Shown: piece after piece, positions 8,767 to 18,240 of the stretch
Position numbering within the stretch: position 1 is the first letter of the stretch
How the letters are laid out: each line of letters starts with the position of its first letter
Assembly: GCF_900108095.1 (NCBI RefSeq)
Contig: NZ_FNWL01000006.1
Coordinates: 95,713 to 159,712 of the forward strand
Direction of reading: 5' to 3'
DNA length: 64,000 nucleotides
Source: Natronorubrum sediminis
GTDB lineage: Archaea > Halobacteriota > Halobacteria > Halobacteriales > Natrialbaceae
The notes under the pieces: model-generated
The model's input: the letters and a program-made list of their open reading frames with translations, nothing else
The model's database searches: none
Told to the model about the DNA's origin: nothing
Translations under genes and position numbers: made by a program

Positions 8767-9897
8767 ATGGTAGACTTTACGCTTAGCGAACAACAGCGCG
8801 CCGTTCGGGAGACGGCGCGGGCGTTCGCCGAGACCGAAATCGCTCCTGTGGCCCGCGAGGCCGAGGAGACCGGGACCTGGCCTCGAGATGTCTGGGAGCA
8901 TGCGGTCGAGGCGGGACTCGTCGGCGTCGAGATCCCGGAGGCTTACGGCGGACCGGGGATGGGCGTCCTCGAGAGCGCGCTCGTCGCCGAGGAGTTCGCC
9001 CGCGTCGACGCCGGTATCAAGGCGGCCCTGGGTACGGCCTTCGGCACCCGGATGATCGCCGAGTACGGTTCGGAGGAACAAAAGGAATGGATCTTGACTG
9101 GCGTCGCGACCGGCGAACTCATCACGGCGATGGCGAACACGGAACCCGATCATGGCAGCGACGCCAGTAGCATCGAAACCAGCGCACACAAGGACGGCGA
9201 CGAGTACGTCATTGACGGCACCAAAACTTTCGTCACGCACGGCACGATCGCCGACGTTATCCTGACGCTGTGCCGAACAGGCGAAGAGGGTGCCGGCGGC
9301 ATCTCGGCTCTCCTCATCGAAACCGATCGCGACGGCGTGGTCGTCGACTCCGAGATCGAGAAGATGGGGTGGAACGCCTGCGAGACGGCCCAGTTGCGGT
9401 TCGACGGTGTTCGAGTCCCCGAAGAGAACCTCGTCGGAGCGGAAAACCGCGGCTTTTACCAGCTTATGGAGTTCTTCGAAGCCGAGCGGGTCGGTATCGC
9501 CGCCTCCTCGCTGGGAATCGCGCAAGGTTGTTTGGAGCACGCCCTCGAGTACGCCTCCGATCGCTCGCAGTTCGGCCAGCCGATAGCGGAGTTTCAGGCG
9601 ATCCGCCACAAACTCGCCGAGATGGCGGTCAAGGTCGAGAACGCACGCCGGCTCACCCTCGATGCCGGTGCCCGACTCGATGACGGGGAGAAACCGACGA
9701 AACTCGCGAGCATGGCGAAACTCTACGCCAGCGAAGTTGCCGAAGAAGTCGCCAGCGATGCCATCCAGATCCACGGCGGCAACGGGTACACCCGTGATTA
9801 CCCCGTCGAACGCCAGTACCGTCACGCAAAAATCTACCAGATCGGCGAGGGAACGAGCGAAATCCAGAAGAACATCATCGCGGGGGAGTTACTGTGA
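8767..9897 (+). CDS. Acyl-CoA dehydrogenase
   Basis: FAD-dependent alpha,beta-dehydrogenase, 376 residues. It has the family N-terminus ([18 protein letters not shown]), EYGGPGMGV, and the C-terminal EGTSEIQKN with the canonical catalytic Glu361. I chose this ATG over two upstream in-frame starts (8683, 8752) because gctatattag at 8731-8740 is a good TATA box about 30 nt before it and the protein then begins exactly at the conserved start. Its last bases overlap the GTG of atuA-like by four, so they form one operon. In Atu-type pathways this position is held by a citronellyl-CoA dehydrogenase; that assignment is inference from neighbours. Confidence 0.92.
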   Translation: MVDFTLSEQQRAVRETARAFAETEIAPVAREAEETGTWPRDVWEHAVEAGLVGVEIPEAYGGPGMGVLESALVAEEFARVDAGIKAALGTAFGTRMIAEYGSEEQKEWILTGVATGELITAMANTEPDHGSDASSIETSAHKDGDEYVIDGTKTFVTHGTIADVILTLCRTGEEGAGGISALLIETDRDGVVVDSEIEKMGWNACETAQLRFDGVRVPEENLVGAENRGFYQLMEFFEAERVGIAASSLGIAQGCLEHALEYASDRSQFGQPIAEFQAIRHKLAEMAVKVENARRLTLDAGARLDDGEKPTKLASMAKLYASEVAEEVASDAIQIHGGNGYTRDYPVERQYRHAKIYQIGEGTSEIQKNIIAGELL

Positions 9898-11231
9898 GCG
9901 TTCGAATCGCCAACGCGGCCGGCTTCTGGGGAGACGACAACGAGGCACCGCGTCGCGTCCTCGAGCACGCTGAGGACCTCGACTACCTGACGATGGACTA
10001 CTTGGCGGAGGTGACGATGACGGTTCTCGTCCGCCAGCAGGAGAACGATCCCGAGAAGGGGTACGCGACCGACTTTCCGTCGGTCGTAGACGACATCTTG
10101 ACCGAGGCGATGGACCGCGGTGTGACGATCTTGGCCAACGCCGGCGGGGTAAATCCGCAGGCGTGTCGCGAAGCCGTCGCGTCGGTCGCCGACGAACGGG
10201 GCCTCGAGCCGACGATCGCGACGGTCTCCGGCGACGACTTTCGCGACCGGATCGAGGAGTTCGACGACGAACGCCTTCGCCACGCCGACACCGGCGAGGC
10301 GCTTCCCACGGATCCGGACGTCGTCTCGGCGAACGCCTACTTTGGCGGTTTTCCCGTCGCCGAGGCATTGGCGGCGGACCCCGACGTAGTGATCACCGGC
10401 CGAGTGATCGACGCTGCGTTGATTCTGGGGCCGCTTATCCACGAACACGGCTGGGACCGCGACGAGTACGACCGACTCGCTCGAGGCCTGATCGCCGGTC
10501 ACATCATCGAGTGCGGCGCCCAGGCGACGGGGGGCAACTTCCTAGGCGACTGGCGGGGCATCGACTTCGAGCATATCGGCTTTCCAATCGCGGAGGTCGA
10601 GGCGGAGGGCTCTACCGTCATCACGAAGCCGTCGGGCACCGGCGGGCTGGTGACGCCCGACACCGTCGGCGAGCAGCTGCTGTACGAGGTCGCGGATCCG
10701 GGTGCCTACTACGGTCCGGACGTCGTAGCGGATTTTCAGCACGTCCGCTTAGAGCAGGTGGGCGAGGAACGGGTCGCGGTGGAAAACGTCACGGGCACCG
10801 CACCGACGGATACCTACAAAGCGAGCCTCCACTACCGCGACGGCTTTACCGTCCGAAGCGACGTCGTCTACGCGAACCCGAACGCGGCGGCAAAGGCGAA
10901 CCGGGCTTTCGAGTACATCCGAAACCGGGCGGACGAACGCGGTATCGAGTACGACCGGTTCCGAACCGAGTCCTTCGGGGTCGACGCACTCCACGACGGC
11001 ACGGCATCCGGCGAGCCCGAAGAGGTGGTCGCCAGAATCGCCATCGAAACGCCGAACAAGGGAGACGGCTACGAGTTTGCCAGCCTGTTCGCGAATCTAG
11101 GCCTCGGCGGGCCGCCCAGCGTGACGATGTTCAATCCAGGTCGATCCTCACCGACCCCGAAGTTCGCCTACCACCCCGTGCTCGTTCCGAAGTCTGCATT
11201 CGAGCCGATCGTCGAGGTGACCGGCGCATGA
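9894..11231 (+). CDS. AtuA-family protein (DUF1446), main domain
   Basis: A 445-residue protein of the acyclic-terpene-utilisation AtuA family. The opening [17 protein letters not shown], the segment [16 protein letters not shown] and the [20 protein letters not shown] region are characteristic. The biochemical role of AtuA is not established; it is required with geranyl-CoA carboxylase genes in Pseudomonas. Translation starts at GTG, overlapping the preceding dehydrogenase stop (GTGA), and its own end overlaps the next gene (ATGA). In bacterial AtuA this domain and the small C-terminal domain are commonly one polypeptide; here they are separate genes. Confidence 0.88.
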   Translation: MSVRIANAAGFWGDDNEAPRRVLEHAEDLDYLTMDYLAEVTMTVLVRQQENDPEKGYATDFPSVVDDILTEAMDRGVTILANAGGVNPQACREAVASVADERGLEPTIATVSGDDFRDRIEEFDDERLRHADTGEALPTDPDVVSANAYFGGFPVAEALAADPDVVITGRVIDAALILGPLIHEHGWDRDEYDRLARGLIAGHIIECGAQATGGNFLGDWRGIDFEHIGFPIAEVEAEGSTVITKPSGTGGLVTPDTVGEQLLYEVADPGAYYGPDVVADFQHVRLEQVGEERVAVENVTGTAPTDTYKASLHYRDGFTVRSDVVYANPNAAAKANRAFEYIRNRADERGIEYDRFRTESFGVDALHDGTASGEPEEVVARIAIETPNKGDGYEFASLFANLGLGGPPSVTMFNPGRSSPTPKFAYHPVLVPKSAFEPIVEVTGA

Positions 11232-11566
11232 GACTCTACGACGTCGCACACGGCCGTTCGGGCGACAAAGGAAACAAGGCCAACGTTGGCATCATCGCCA
11301 CCGACGGCGACGACTATCCATTCCTCCGTGATCTACTGACGGAGACCTATGTCGCCCGAGTTTTCGATGAATTTCTCGAGGAACCGGGCGCCGAGAGCGT
11401 CGACCGATACGTCCTCCCCGAGATGAAGGGGTTGAACTTCGTCCTCCACGGCGCGTTAGACGGTGGCGCGAGCGAATCACTCCGGACCGACCGCCAGGGC
11501 AAGACACTCGCGGCGATGCTTCTCCGTCAGGAGGTCGGTGACGAGTACGAGCAGTACCAGAAGTAA
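11228..11566 (+). CDS. AtuA-like small C-terminal domain protein
   Basis: A 112-residue protein starting [19 protein letters not shown], which matches the ferredoxin-fold C-terminal domain found after DUF1446 in full-length AtuA proteins. The SGDKGNKANVG segment is its most conserved part. It is translationally coupled to the larger subunit by an ATGA overlap, so the two presumably form one complex. No cofactor-binding cysteines are visible: the fold is ferredoxin-like in shape only. Function beyond the AtuA association is unknown. Confidence 0.88.
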   Translation: MRLYDVAHGRSGDKGNKANVGIIATDGDDYPFLRDLLTETYVARVFDEFLEEPGAESVDRYVLPEMKGLNFVLHGALDGGASESLRTDRQGKTLAAMLLRQEVGDEYEQYQK

Positions 11567-11599
11567 TCAATCTCCGGTGCTGTCCCCTGTTCGGAGCAG

Positions 11600-12787
11600 T
11601 CAGTACGATCGCGGCAGTCCGAGCACCCGTTCGCCGATGTAGTTGCGCATCATCTGACTCGAGCCAGGGGCGATCCGCCCCAGTCGCGAGGCCTTCCAGA
11701 GGTCGACGACGAAGTAATCGGGGCTGAGACCGTTACCGCCGTGGGTCTGGACGGCGACGTCACAGGCCTCGTAGCAGGCTTCTGTCGCGCGGAGCTTCGC
11801 CATGTTCGCCGCCGCGCCGGCTTCGCCGCCGTTGTCGACCGTCCAGGCGCCTTTCCTAACGAGTAGTTCCGCCGCCTCGAGTTTCGACCACGCGTCGGCG
11901 ATGGGGTGTTGGACCGCCTGATGAGAGCCGATCGGCGCGTCGAACACTTCCCGTGAGTTGGCGTACTCAATCGCCCGGTTGAGGGCGCACTTGCCCGCGC
12001 CGACGGCGTTCGCTGCGCCGACGAGCCGCTCCGGGTTGACGGTCTCAAACAGCTGGTAGAGGCCGTTATCTTGCTCTCCGATGACGGCGTCCTCGTCGAG
12101 GTGGTAGTTGTCAAAGTGGATTTCGTACTGTGTTTCGGGCGCCGGAATGCCGGTCTCGAGGGGGTGATACTCGACGGCGTCGTCGCTCGGATCGGCGAGA
12201 AAGAGCGTGATGCCGTCGGTGCGGCGCTCGACCTCGGACTCAGGTTTCGTCCGGGCGACGAGAAGCATCTTATCTGCCCGATCAACCCCGGAAATCCACT
12301 GCTTCGTGCCGTTAACGACAAATCCATCGTCGGTCGGTTCGGCAAACGTATCCAGGTTCAACGTGTTGTGACCCGCCCTGGGTTCAGTGAGAGCCATACA
12401 GAACTTCATCTCGCCGTTCGCCAGTTTCGGGAGATAGCGCTCTTTCTGTTCCTCGGTTCCGTTTTGCGAGAGCGTGATCGAACCGAACACCGGGGTAACG
12501 ACCCAAAGCATGCCGGTCCCCATACAGCCGTTTTCGGCAAACGTCTGGACGATCGTCGTCACTTCCTGGATACCCATTCCTTCTCCGCCGTACTCCTCGG
12601 GAACGGCGGCGCCGAGGAAGCCGGCATCAGCACAGTCCTGCCAGAACTCCGTCGGTTCAACCTGCTCGTGGTTGACAGCCTGCCAGTACTCGTCGTCGTA
12701 CAAGTCGGCGATGTCACGCGCTGTTTCTCGGATGAGTTCGGACGCTGGACCGTCTTCGAACGCGCTCGATTGATCGCTGCTGGACAT
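11600..12787 (-). CDS. Acyl-CoA dehydrogenase
   Basis: FAD acyl-CoA dehydrogenase of 395 residues ending MMRNYIGERVLGLPRSY. The canonical C-terminal Glu (EGT) is absent; instead Glu253 in NPERLVGAAN lies where isovaleryl-CoA and long-chain dehydrogenases place their base, pointing to branched or bulky substrates. The start at 12787 is preferred over an upstream ATG (12826) because a CAATGTTTAC box lies 25 nt before it, the same element and spacing seen before two other genes in this window. It is convergent with the AtuA operon (33-nt gap) and could act on the same pathway. Confidence 0.91.
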   Translation of the reverse strand: MSSSDQSSAFEDGPASELIRETARDIADLYDDEYWQAVNHEQVEPTEFWQDCADAGFLGAAVPEEYGGEGMGIQEVTTIVQTFAENGCMGTGMLWVVTPVFGSITLSQNGTEEQKERYLPKLANGEMKFCMALTEPRAGHNTLNLDTFAEPTDDGFVVNGTKQWISGVDRADKMLLVARTKPESEVERRTDGITLFLADPSDDAVEYHPLETGIPAPETQYEIHFDNYHLDEDAVIGEQDNGLYQLFETVNPERLVGAANAVGAGKCALNRAIEYANSREVFDAPIGSHQAVQHPIADAWSKLEAAELLVRKGAWTVDNGGEAGAAANMAKLRATEACYEACDVAVQTHGGNGLSPDYFVVDLWKASRLGRIAPGSSQMMRNYIGERVLGLPRSY

Positions 12788-12811
12788 GAGCGCGGATTCT
12801 ACGTGGGGAAA

Positions 12812-12821
12812 GTAAACATTG
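12812..12821 (-). promoter_or_regulatory. CAATGTTTAC promoter box, copy 1
   Basis: Read on the minus strand, the decamer ends 25 nt before the acyl-CoA dehydrogenase ATG. Identical decamers stand at nearly the same distance before the amidohydrolase and the thiolase-like gene. It probably includes the TATA/BRE contact region of a leaderless promoter. Confidence 0.6.
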
Positions 12822-13051
12822 TGCATACGAGAGAAGGTAACACGGACGACGACCGAGAGAGGCTAACTGCGTTATGGTAGTCTACAGCGGCCCTCGCCCT
12901 CAAAAATTCCCCTCGTTCGTTCGGCAATTTGCGGAACTCGCTCTTCTATCATCGAGTGCGTTTCGTTGTCGGCGTTGCCATCGAGGTAGCGAGACTCCTA
13001 AATCTGAAACCAACGTGAATCATTATTATTGATAGTGTTGAATAGGCGACC

Positions 13052-14233
13052 ATGCAGGCGTTCACTGATGTCGACGTACTTGATCTGACCCAGTCCGTCG
13101 CGGGACCGCTGTCGACACAGTTTATTGGAATGCAAGGGGCGAACGTCGTCAAAGTGGAGCCGCCCGACGGCGATAAGTTTCGAGACCTCATAGACGGGGC
13201 GATGTTCGCTTCCGCGAACCTTGGTGGCAAACAAAGCATCTGTCTCGATCTCAAGACTGAGGACGGGCAAGCGATCGCCCACGAGTTAGCGGCGAACGCG
13301 GACGTCGTTGTCGAGAGCTTCCGCCCGGGCGTTTTAGAGCGATTCGACCTCGACTACGAATCGGTACGTGCGGAAAACGACGATGTAATCTATTGTTCGA
13401 TTACGGGTTACGGCCAGGACGGACCACGATCGGATTGGGCAGCATACGACCCACTCGTACAGGCGATTTCGGGACTGATGGCGACGGTGAGTCCGTCGGA
13501 CGATCGATCGATCAGGATCGGTGCCAGCCTCATAGATTACGGAACTGGACTCAACGCTGCATTCCTCGTGTCGTCTGCCCTGCGCGAACGCGATCGGACG
13601 GGCGAGAGTAGGCACATCGACGTCTCACTGTTCGACACTGCAGTCTGGTACATGGGCTACTGGATCGCTCATTACAACGCTACGGGCGAATATCCGGACG
13701 AGGCCGGCTACGAGTTCGGCGGCAGCGCGCCCAACGGCGGCTTCGACACGGCGGGTGGCGAGGAGATCTACCTAACCGTCGTCGACGACGATTTCTTCCA
13801 GCGGCTGTGTGGGGCAATCGATCGGGAAGATTTGGCAACCGACGATCGATTCAGACAAAAGGCCAATCGGTGGGAGAACCGATCAGAACTGCGGGAAATT
13901 CTCGACGAGGAGTTCGAAGACTGGTGCCGAGACGAACTGATCGATGTACTAGTCGATGCCGGTGTTACCGCCGCACCGATCAAGACCATCGACGAAATCG
14001 TCGACGACGATCCGCAGGCCGAAGCACGAGAGTTACTGACCGACACGTACAACCTCCATCGCAACGTCGAGGTCACGACGGCAGCACCGCCGTTTCGGTT
14101 GGACGGCGAGCGACCTGATATCGGCGACCGGCCGCCGACCCGTGGTGAGCACACCCGGACGGTACTCGCTGAGCTAGGGTACGGCGACGAGCAGATCGAC
14201 CGACTGCTCGAGTGCGGCGCCGTCAAGGAGTAG
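13052..14233 (+). CDS. Family III CoA-transferase (CaiB/BaiF)
   Basis: CoA-transferase of 393 residues that would move CoA between carboxylic acids, sparing ATP. Typical features are DLTQSVAGPLSTQFIGMQGANVVKVEPP near the N-terminus (split here: DLTQSVAGPLST, then GANVVKVEPP), SITGYGQDGP, and the nucleophilic carboxylate Asp195 in HIDVSLFD. It is highly similar to the leftward CoA-transferase at about 33 kb, indicating duplication, but that copy has Glu at the Asp position. The gene stands alone, divergent from the dehydrogenase upstream. An AT-rich box (attattattga, near 13023) suits a short leader. The acids exchanged are unknown. Confidence 0.92.
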   Translation: MQAFTDVDVLDLTQSVAGPLSTQFIGMQGANVVKVEPPDGDKFRDLIDGAMFASANLGGKQSICLDLKTEDGQAIAHELAANADVVVESFRPGVLERFDLDYESVRAENDDVIYCSITGYGQDGPRSDWAAYDPLVQAISGLMATVSPSDDRSIRIGASLIDYGTGLNAAFLVSSALRERDRTGESRHIDVSLFDTAVWYMGYWIAHYNATGEYPDEAGYEFGGSAPNGGFDTAGGEEIYLTVVDDDFFQRLCGAIDREDLATDDRFRQKANRWENRSELREILDEEFEDWCRDELIDVLVDAGVTAAPIKTIDEIVDDDPQAEARELLTDTYNLHRNVEVTTAAPPFRLDGERPDIGDRPPTRGEHTRTVLAELGYGDEQIDRLLECGAVKE

Positions 14234-14734
14234 CGATCCGCTGGGCCGCTTTCGTTGCCCCGCTCGGTGAGTTGACCACAGTCGACCGAATATCTAGCCG
14301 TGCCGACAAACGGTGGTTGATGGTGGATATTGCCGGATTCATCTCCGCGCTGAAACGTGAGCTGTTCTTCTCGGTTCTCCGTGAGCCGCGGCTTGTCCGG
14401 TGTCTTGTGACTCCCCGAGACGCTGCAACGGCAACTTCTCCCGTCGTTTATGTTCACCCTCCGCGCTGTTAGATCGGCTCGCCAAATCCGTCACGATGTA
14501 TTCCGGCGCGGTTGCGTTGACTCTGCTATCCGGCTGAACTCCTCGGCGTAACTCGTGAACTGACAATTTTCGGGCCATCTGGATAGAAGCGCCGAAATTA
14601 TCAGTTGTACACTCATATTTTCGACTTGCACACCAGTATGTCAGTCGATATCGGAGAACGAGGCGTATATTTCCAAGAACAATACTCATAGAATATTAGC
14701 ATATATTGAAGCTAAGTGGGGTTCTCGATAGCGT
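14234..14734. other. Intergenic, no supportable gene
   Basis: About 500 bases between the CoA-transferase and the TAXI operon. Reading frames on both strands exist but have basic, Arg/Ser-rich composition unlike the neighbouring genes, and I recognise no family. The distal 130 bases are AT-rich (about 14600-14720) and should hold the promoter of the TRAP operon. Confidence 0.55.
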
Positions 14735-15796
14735 ATGACACACAGGGTGCTAGGACGAAGATCGTATTTAGCGGCGGCTGGAGTGGGTGTAGTCGGTCTG
14801 GCTGGTTGCATCGGTGAAGATGACCCCGACGAACTGGACGAACTGGAGAACGGACCAGAGGGCGACGAAGAGGAACTCATCTGGACGACGACGTCCGAGG
14901 GCAGCGCTACGACGGTCTCGCTTCAGGGCCTCGCACCCACTGTCAACGACGCCACCGATGACCTATACATGGAGGTCCGACCGTCAGAAGGAACGGGAGC
15001 GAACATGGGTCGACTGGACCGTGACGAGGCGCAGGTAGCGTACACGCAGAATTTCGATGCGGCTCGGGTTACACAAGGAGATGAGCCGTTCGACGACCTC
15101 GGATTCGAACTCAACGAGGTGTGCCACTGGCTAACCACGCCATGGCTTTTCATTACACCAGACGAGGATCTACAATCGATCGAAGATATCGACTCCGACA
15201 CGCGCGTGGCTCCGACACAGACAGGTGCCGGGACCAGAGACAATCTCGAGTTGGCACTCGACTACGTTGTTGACGACTACGATGACGTCAGCGTCGACTT
15301 TACCGAGCAAACAGGACCCTTCCAGGAGGGAGCACTTGACGTCGGCGTTGTTCCAATCGTGAATTTCGAACTAGAGGGTGCGTACGCTGAGGAGCAAAAG
15401 AGCGTGGTCGATCTTCACATCATGGAATGGCCGGAGGACGCTCTCGACGAGATGGAGGACGACCCAATGATCGAAATCATGGAGATCGATGCGGGTGACT
15501 TAGACGGCTACGCGTCATACCCGGACGACCAACCAATGCGGAGTCCGGGGAACTCGTACAATTTCGTCACTCGCAACGACGTCGACTACGACACCCTATA
15601 CGACGCACTGTCGGCAATGTGGGACGCTCGCGACGACTTCGGCGGAATCCACGACCAACTGGTCTATCACGAGGATCCCGAACACTGGGTCGATTGGACG
15701 TTCCCGGATGTCCCGTTCCACCCGGCTGCTGCGGACTTCCTCGAGGATGAACTCGGCGTCTGGGACCAAGCCGAAGGCGGCCGCGCGGACGAGTAG
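14735..15796 (+). CDS. TAXI-family TRAP solute-binding lipoprotein
   Basis: Binding protein (353 residues) for a TRAP-TAXI importer. It begins with a short Tat signal: RRSYLAAAGVG (8-18) and lipobox LAGC with Cys25, then an Asp/Glu-rich linker before the periplasmic-type binding domain (WTTTSEGSATTVSLQGLA onward). The fused permease starts 30 nt downstream, so the pair forms a complete transporter operon. Given the surrounding acyl-CoA genes, the ligand is most likely an organic acid. Confidence 0.9.
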   Translation: MTHRVLGRRSYLAAAGVGVVGLAGCIGEDDPDELDELENGPEGDEEELIWTTTSEGSATTVSLQGLAPTVNDATDDLYMEVRPSEGTGANMGRLDRDEAQVAYTQNFDAARVTQGDEPFDDLGFELNEVCHWLTTPWLFITPDEDLQSIEDIDSDTRVAPTQTGAGTRDNLELALDYVVDDYDDVSVDFTEQTGPFQEGALDVGVVPIVNFELEGAYAEEQKSVVDLHIMEWPEDALDEMEDDPMIEIMEIDAGDLDGYASYPDDQPMRSPGNSYNFVTRNDVDYDTLYDALSAMWDARDDFGGIHDQLVYHEDPEHWVDWTFPDVPFHPAAADFLEDELGVWDQAEGGRADE

Positions 15797-15826
15797 TAGA
15801 CCCACTCCGCGACACTACCAGCACAC

Positions 15827-17923
15827 ATGATATCTTATCAGTTACCGTCGAGATCATCGATGACGCCCCAGCGCGTGCTGGCCGGCGTCATTTTCATCCT
15901 CGGGGCAACGCTAACGTTGACCACGCTCACCTATGCTTGGCGATTGCCGGTTGACGAGCTTCGGTACTCGAATATCTTCCTCGGTCTCGGTCTGGCACTG
16001 TTTTATCTCGTCGAAGCCCAGAAACACATCACCGACGAAGGGACGGATCCAACAAGCGTTACGGAGACAACGGACGTCACGGAAACAACTGATTCGGCGG
16101 CCACAGAGCAAGCATCGACTGACGAGCCACCGTCGCTGCTCGACGATCGACTGACGGCCGTCGGCGGACCGTACCGGCGGCGGATCGGTACCGTCTACCG
16201 GCGAGCTACTCCTGCGATCTGTCTGTTGCTCGCCATCATCGCCATCGCGGCCACCGGCTACGTCGAATTCCATTACGATCGATTGCTCCACGAGGCCCGG
16301 ATGGTCGGCTGGACGCAGACCGATTTGTACGTTGGACTCGTCATCATTGGACTCGTTACTGAGGCCACCGGGCGCGCTTACGGGAAGGTCGTCGCTGGGG
16401 TCGTAGCCCTCTCCGTCCTGTACGCATCCAACTTCGTCGGGCCGCACCTCCCCGGACTGTTCCGACACACAGGAATGGACTGGGAGCAGATCAGCCGCGA
16501 GGGGGCGATCTCGCTCACGGGGACTTACGGCTTTATCCTCACTGTCGGCGCGACGTGGGTAGCGGTGTTCATCATGTTCGCAGGAATGGCGAAAGCGTTC
16601 GGATTGATGGAGTTCATCATCAGGGTTTCCCAGGAAATTCGAAAGGTGCTCAAAAGCGGGGTCGTTCACATCGCCATCGTCAGCAGCATGGCAATGGGAT
16701 CGATCACGGGCAGCGCCGCGGCCAACACCGCGACCACTGGCAGCTTCACTATTCCGATGATGCAAGATCAGGGGATCCGGGGCGACTTCGCCGCTGCAAT
16801 CGAGGGATTTGCCTCGGCAGGTGGCCAGATCCTCCCCCCAGTAATGGGCGTCGCCGCGTTTCTTATGGCAGACATCCTCGGTGTCTCCTACTTCGTTATC
16901 ATCCAGGCGGCAGTCATTCCCGCCGTCCTGTTTTACTTCGGTGCGATGCTCGCAGCACACATGCTGGTTCTCAAACACGGATGGACCGCGTCCGAAACCG
17001 GTTCGTTCGATCGTTCACTGCTTTTGGAGGGGATTCACTTCCTGGTGCCGATCACTGTGCTGATCTACACGCTAGTGGTGATGCGTCTAACACCGCTGGG
17101 AGCCGGGTTCTATACGATCCTCACGCTCGTAGCGACCATGTACGTCCGAAACCTGTTCGTCGATGGGATCACGATGAACACGCTCGTTGCAACAACAAAG
17201 CAAACGGCAATCGGGCTCAAACAGGGAGCCGTCGAAATGGCGCCGCTGGTTGGCATCCTCGGTTCGCTCGGTGTTGTGATTAACATGCTGACCCAGACCG
17301 GCCTCACCCAGAAGATCAGCGCCCAGATGATCGCGCTCTCGGGCGGCGTCTTCGTCGTTCTCCTGTTGCTCGCGATGGTCGCGAGCATTCTGTTCGGACT
17401 GGGGATGCCGACCCCGGCGGCCTACATTCTCGTGGTGGTGCTCGTCGCTCCCGCGATGATTGCCTTCGGCGTTCAGGAGATTACCGCACACATGTACGTC
17501 TTCTACTTCGCGATGCTCTCGGCGATCACGCCGCCGGTGGCCATCTCCGTCGCAATCGGCTCGAAGATCGCGGGCGTCGGCTTTCTCGTCTCCTGTAAGC
17601 AGGCGCTGCGGGTCGGTGCACCCGGTTTCGTCATCCCCTTCGCGTTTGTCGCCAACGACAGCCTGATTTACTGGTCGTTCCCTGAGACTCTCGTCGTGTC
17701 AGTGCTCGTCTTCACCGGCGTCGGTGCGCTCGTCATCTCGATGACCGGCTTCGACGGTCGACACGTCCTCGGACCGCCCCGTCGCGTGGGCTACTTCGTT
17801 TTGGCGCTGGCCGCCATGGTTGGTCCGTTCGTCGTCCAGGTCGGCAGCGTCGTTCTTATCGCGTCACTGCTGGCGAGCACGTACCTTCGTTCAGCGCCGC
17901 AGCCCCAACCTTCCACCGACTAA
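15827..17923 (+). CDS. TRAP transporter fused permease (small plus large membrane subunits)
   Basis: Integral membrane protein of 698 residues combining the 4-TM (Q) and large (M) TRAP subunits, the arrangement typical of TAXI systems. The N-terminal part has several TM segments separated by an acidic, Thr-rich loop (residues about 70-100). The M part shows the conserved AMGSITGSAAANTATTGSFT motif and GQILPPVMGVAAFLMA, then PTPAAYILVVVLVAPAM. It should use an ion gradient to import the acid captured by the upstream lipoprotein. A second ATG twelve codons in (15860) is also possible as the start. Confidence 0.93.
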   Translation: MISYQLPSRSSMTPQRVLAGVIFILGATLTLTTLTYAWRLPVDELRYSNIFLGLGLALFYLVEAQKHITDEGTDPTSVTETTDVTETTDSAATEQASTDEPPSLLDDRLTAVGGPYRRRIGTVYRRATPAICLLLAIIAIAATGYVEFHYDRLLHEARMVGWTQTDLYVGLVIIGLVTEATGRAYGKVVAGVVALSVLYASNFVGPHLPGLFRHTGMDWEQISREGAISLTGTYGFILTVGATWVAVFIMFAGMAKAFGLMEFIIRVSQEIRKVLKSGVVHIAIVSSMAMGSITGSAAANTATTGSFTIPMMQDQGIRGDFAAAIEGFASAGGQILPPVMGVAAFLMADILGVSYFVIIQAAVIPAVLFYFGAMLAAHMLVLKHGWTASETGSFDRSLLLEGIHFLVPITVLIYTLVVMRLTPLGAGFYTILTLVATMYVRNLFVDGITMNTLVATTKQTAIGLKQGAVEMAPLVGILGSLGVVINMLTQTGLTQKISAQMIALSGGVFVVLLLLAMVASILFGLGMPTPAAYILVVVLVAPAMIAFGVQEITAHMYVFYFAMLSAITPPVAISVAIGSKIAGVGFLVSCKQALRVGAPGFVIPFAFVANDSLIYWSFPETLVVSVLVFTGVGALVISMTGFDGRHVLGPPRRVGYFVLALAAMVGPFVVQVGSVVLIASLLASTYLRSAPQPQPSTD

Positions 17924-18240
17924 GCCATTGCTCGTCGACAGATTGTGGCCGGATTTTCGCTCCATAATTAGACAGGGAACGCGACTACAGTGACAATTGC
18001 AATATTGTTTCTACCACATCCAATAGAAACCAATGCGGAGTAAACACGAGCCGACCTATGGATATAGAGAGTACAGAAACCTCGAGAATGGAGATTTCCA
18101 ACCGGTTCCGTTTATATTGGGAGATTGAAACTGTTCGAATGCTAGTCGCACGATTACGCGGAAATAATAACAAAATTTTTATGATATGATTTATGTGACA
18201 GACCATCCTCAAATGGGTATGAGGACGAGAGAAAGCGACA
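17924..18240. other. Intergenic AT-rich promoter region
   Basis: About 317 bases, clearly lower in GC than the flanks. It contains AT-rich stretches (aataataacaaaatttttatgatatgat, at about 18163-18190) suited to a promoter for the dehydrogenase pair, and gagg at 18221-18224 upstream of its ATG. No coding sequence is convincing. Confidence 0.55.

Noticed and set aside
8755..9825. Minus-strand 356-codon frame opposite the 8.8 kb acyl-CoA dehydrogenase
   Set aside because: Antisense shadow of a gene with strong family motifs; no motifs of its own.
10163..11227. Long upstream extension in frame with the small AtuA-domain gene
   Set aside because: This portion overlaps the main AtuA gene in another frame and is Arg-rich; the real gene starts at the coupled ATG at 11228.
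14339..14689. Basic 116-codon minus-strand frame in the intergenic gap, considered as a histone-like or degraded gene
   Set aside because: The composition is basic and Ser/Arg-rich, and I could not align it to any fold with confidence.
15911..16978. Minus-strand 355-codon frame opposite the TRAP permease
   Set aside because: Antisense shadow of membrane-protein codons, highly polar and Cys-rich, no family.
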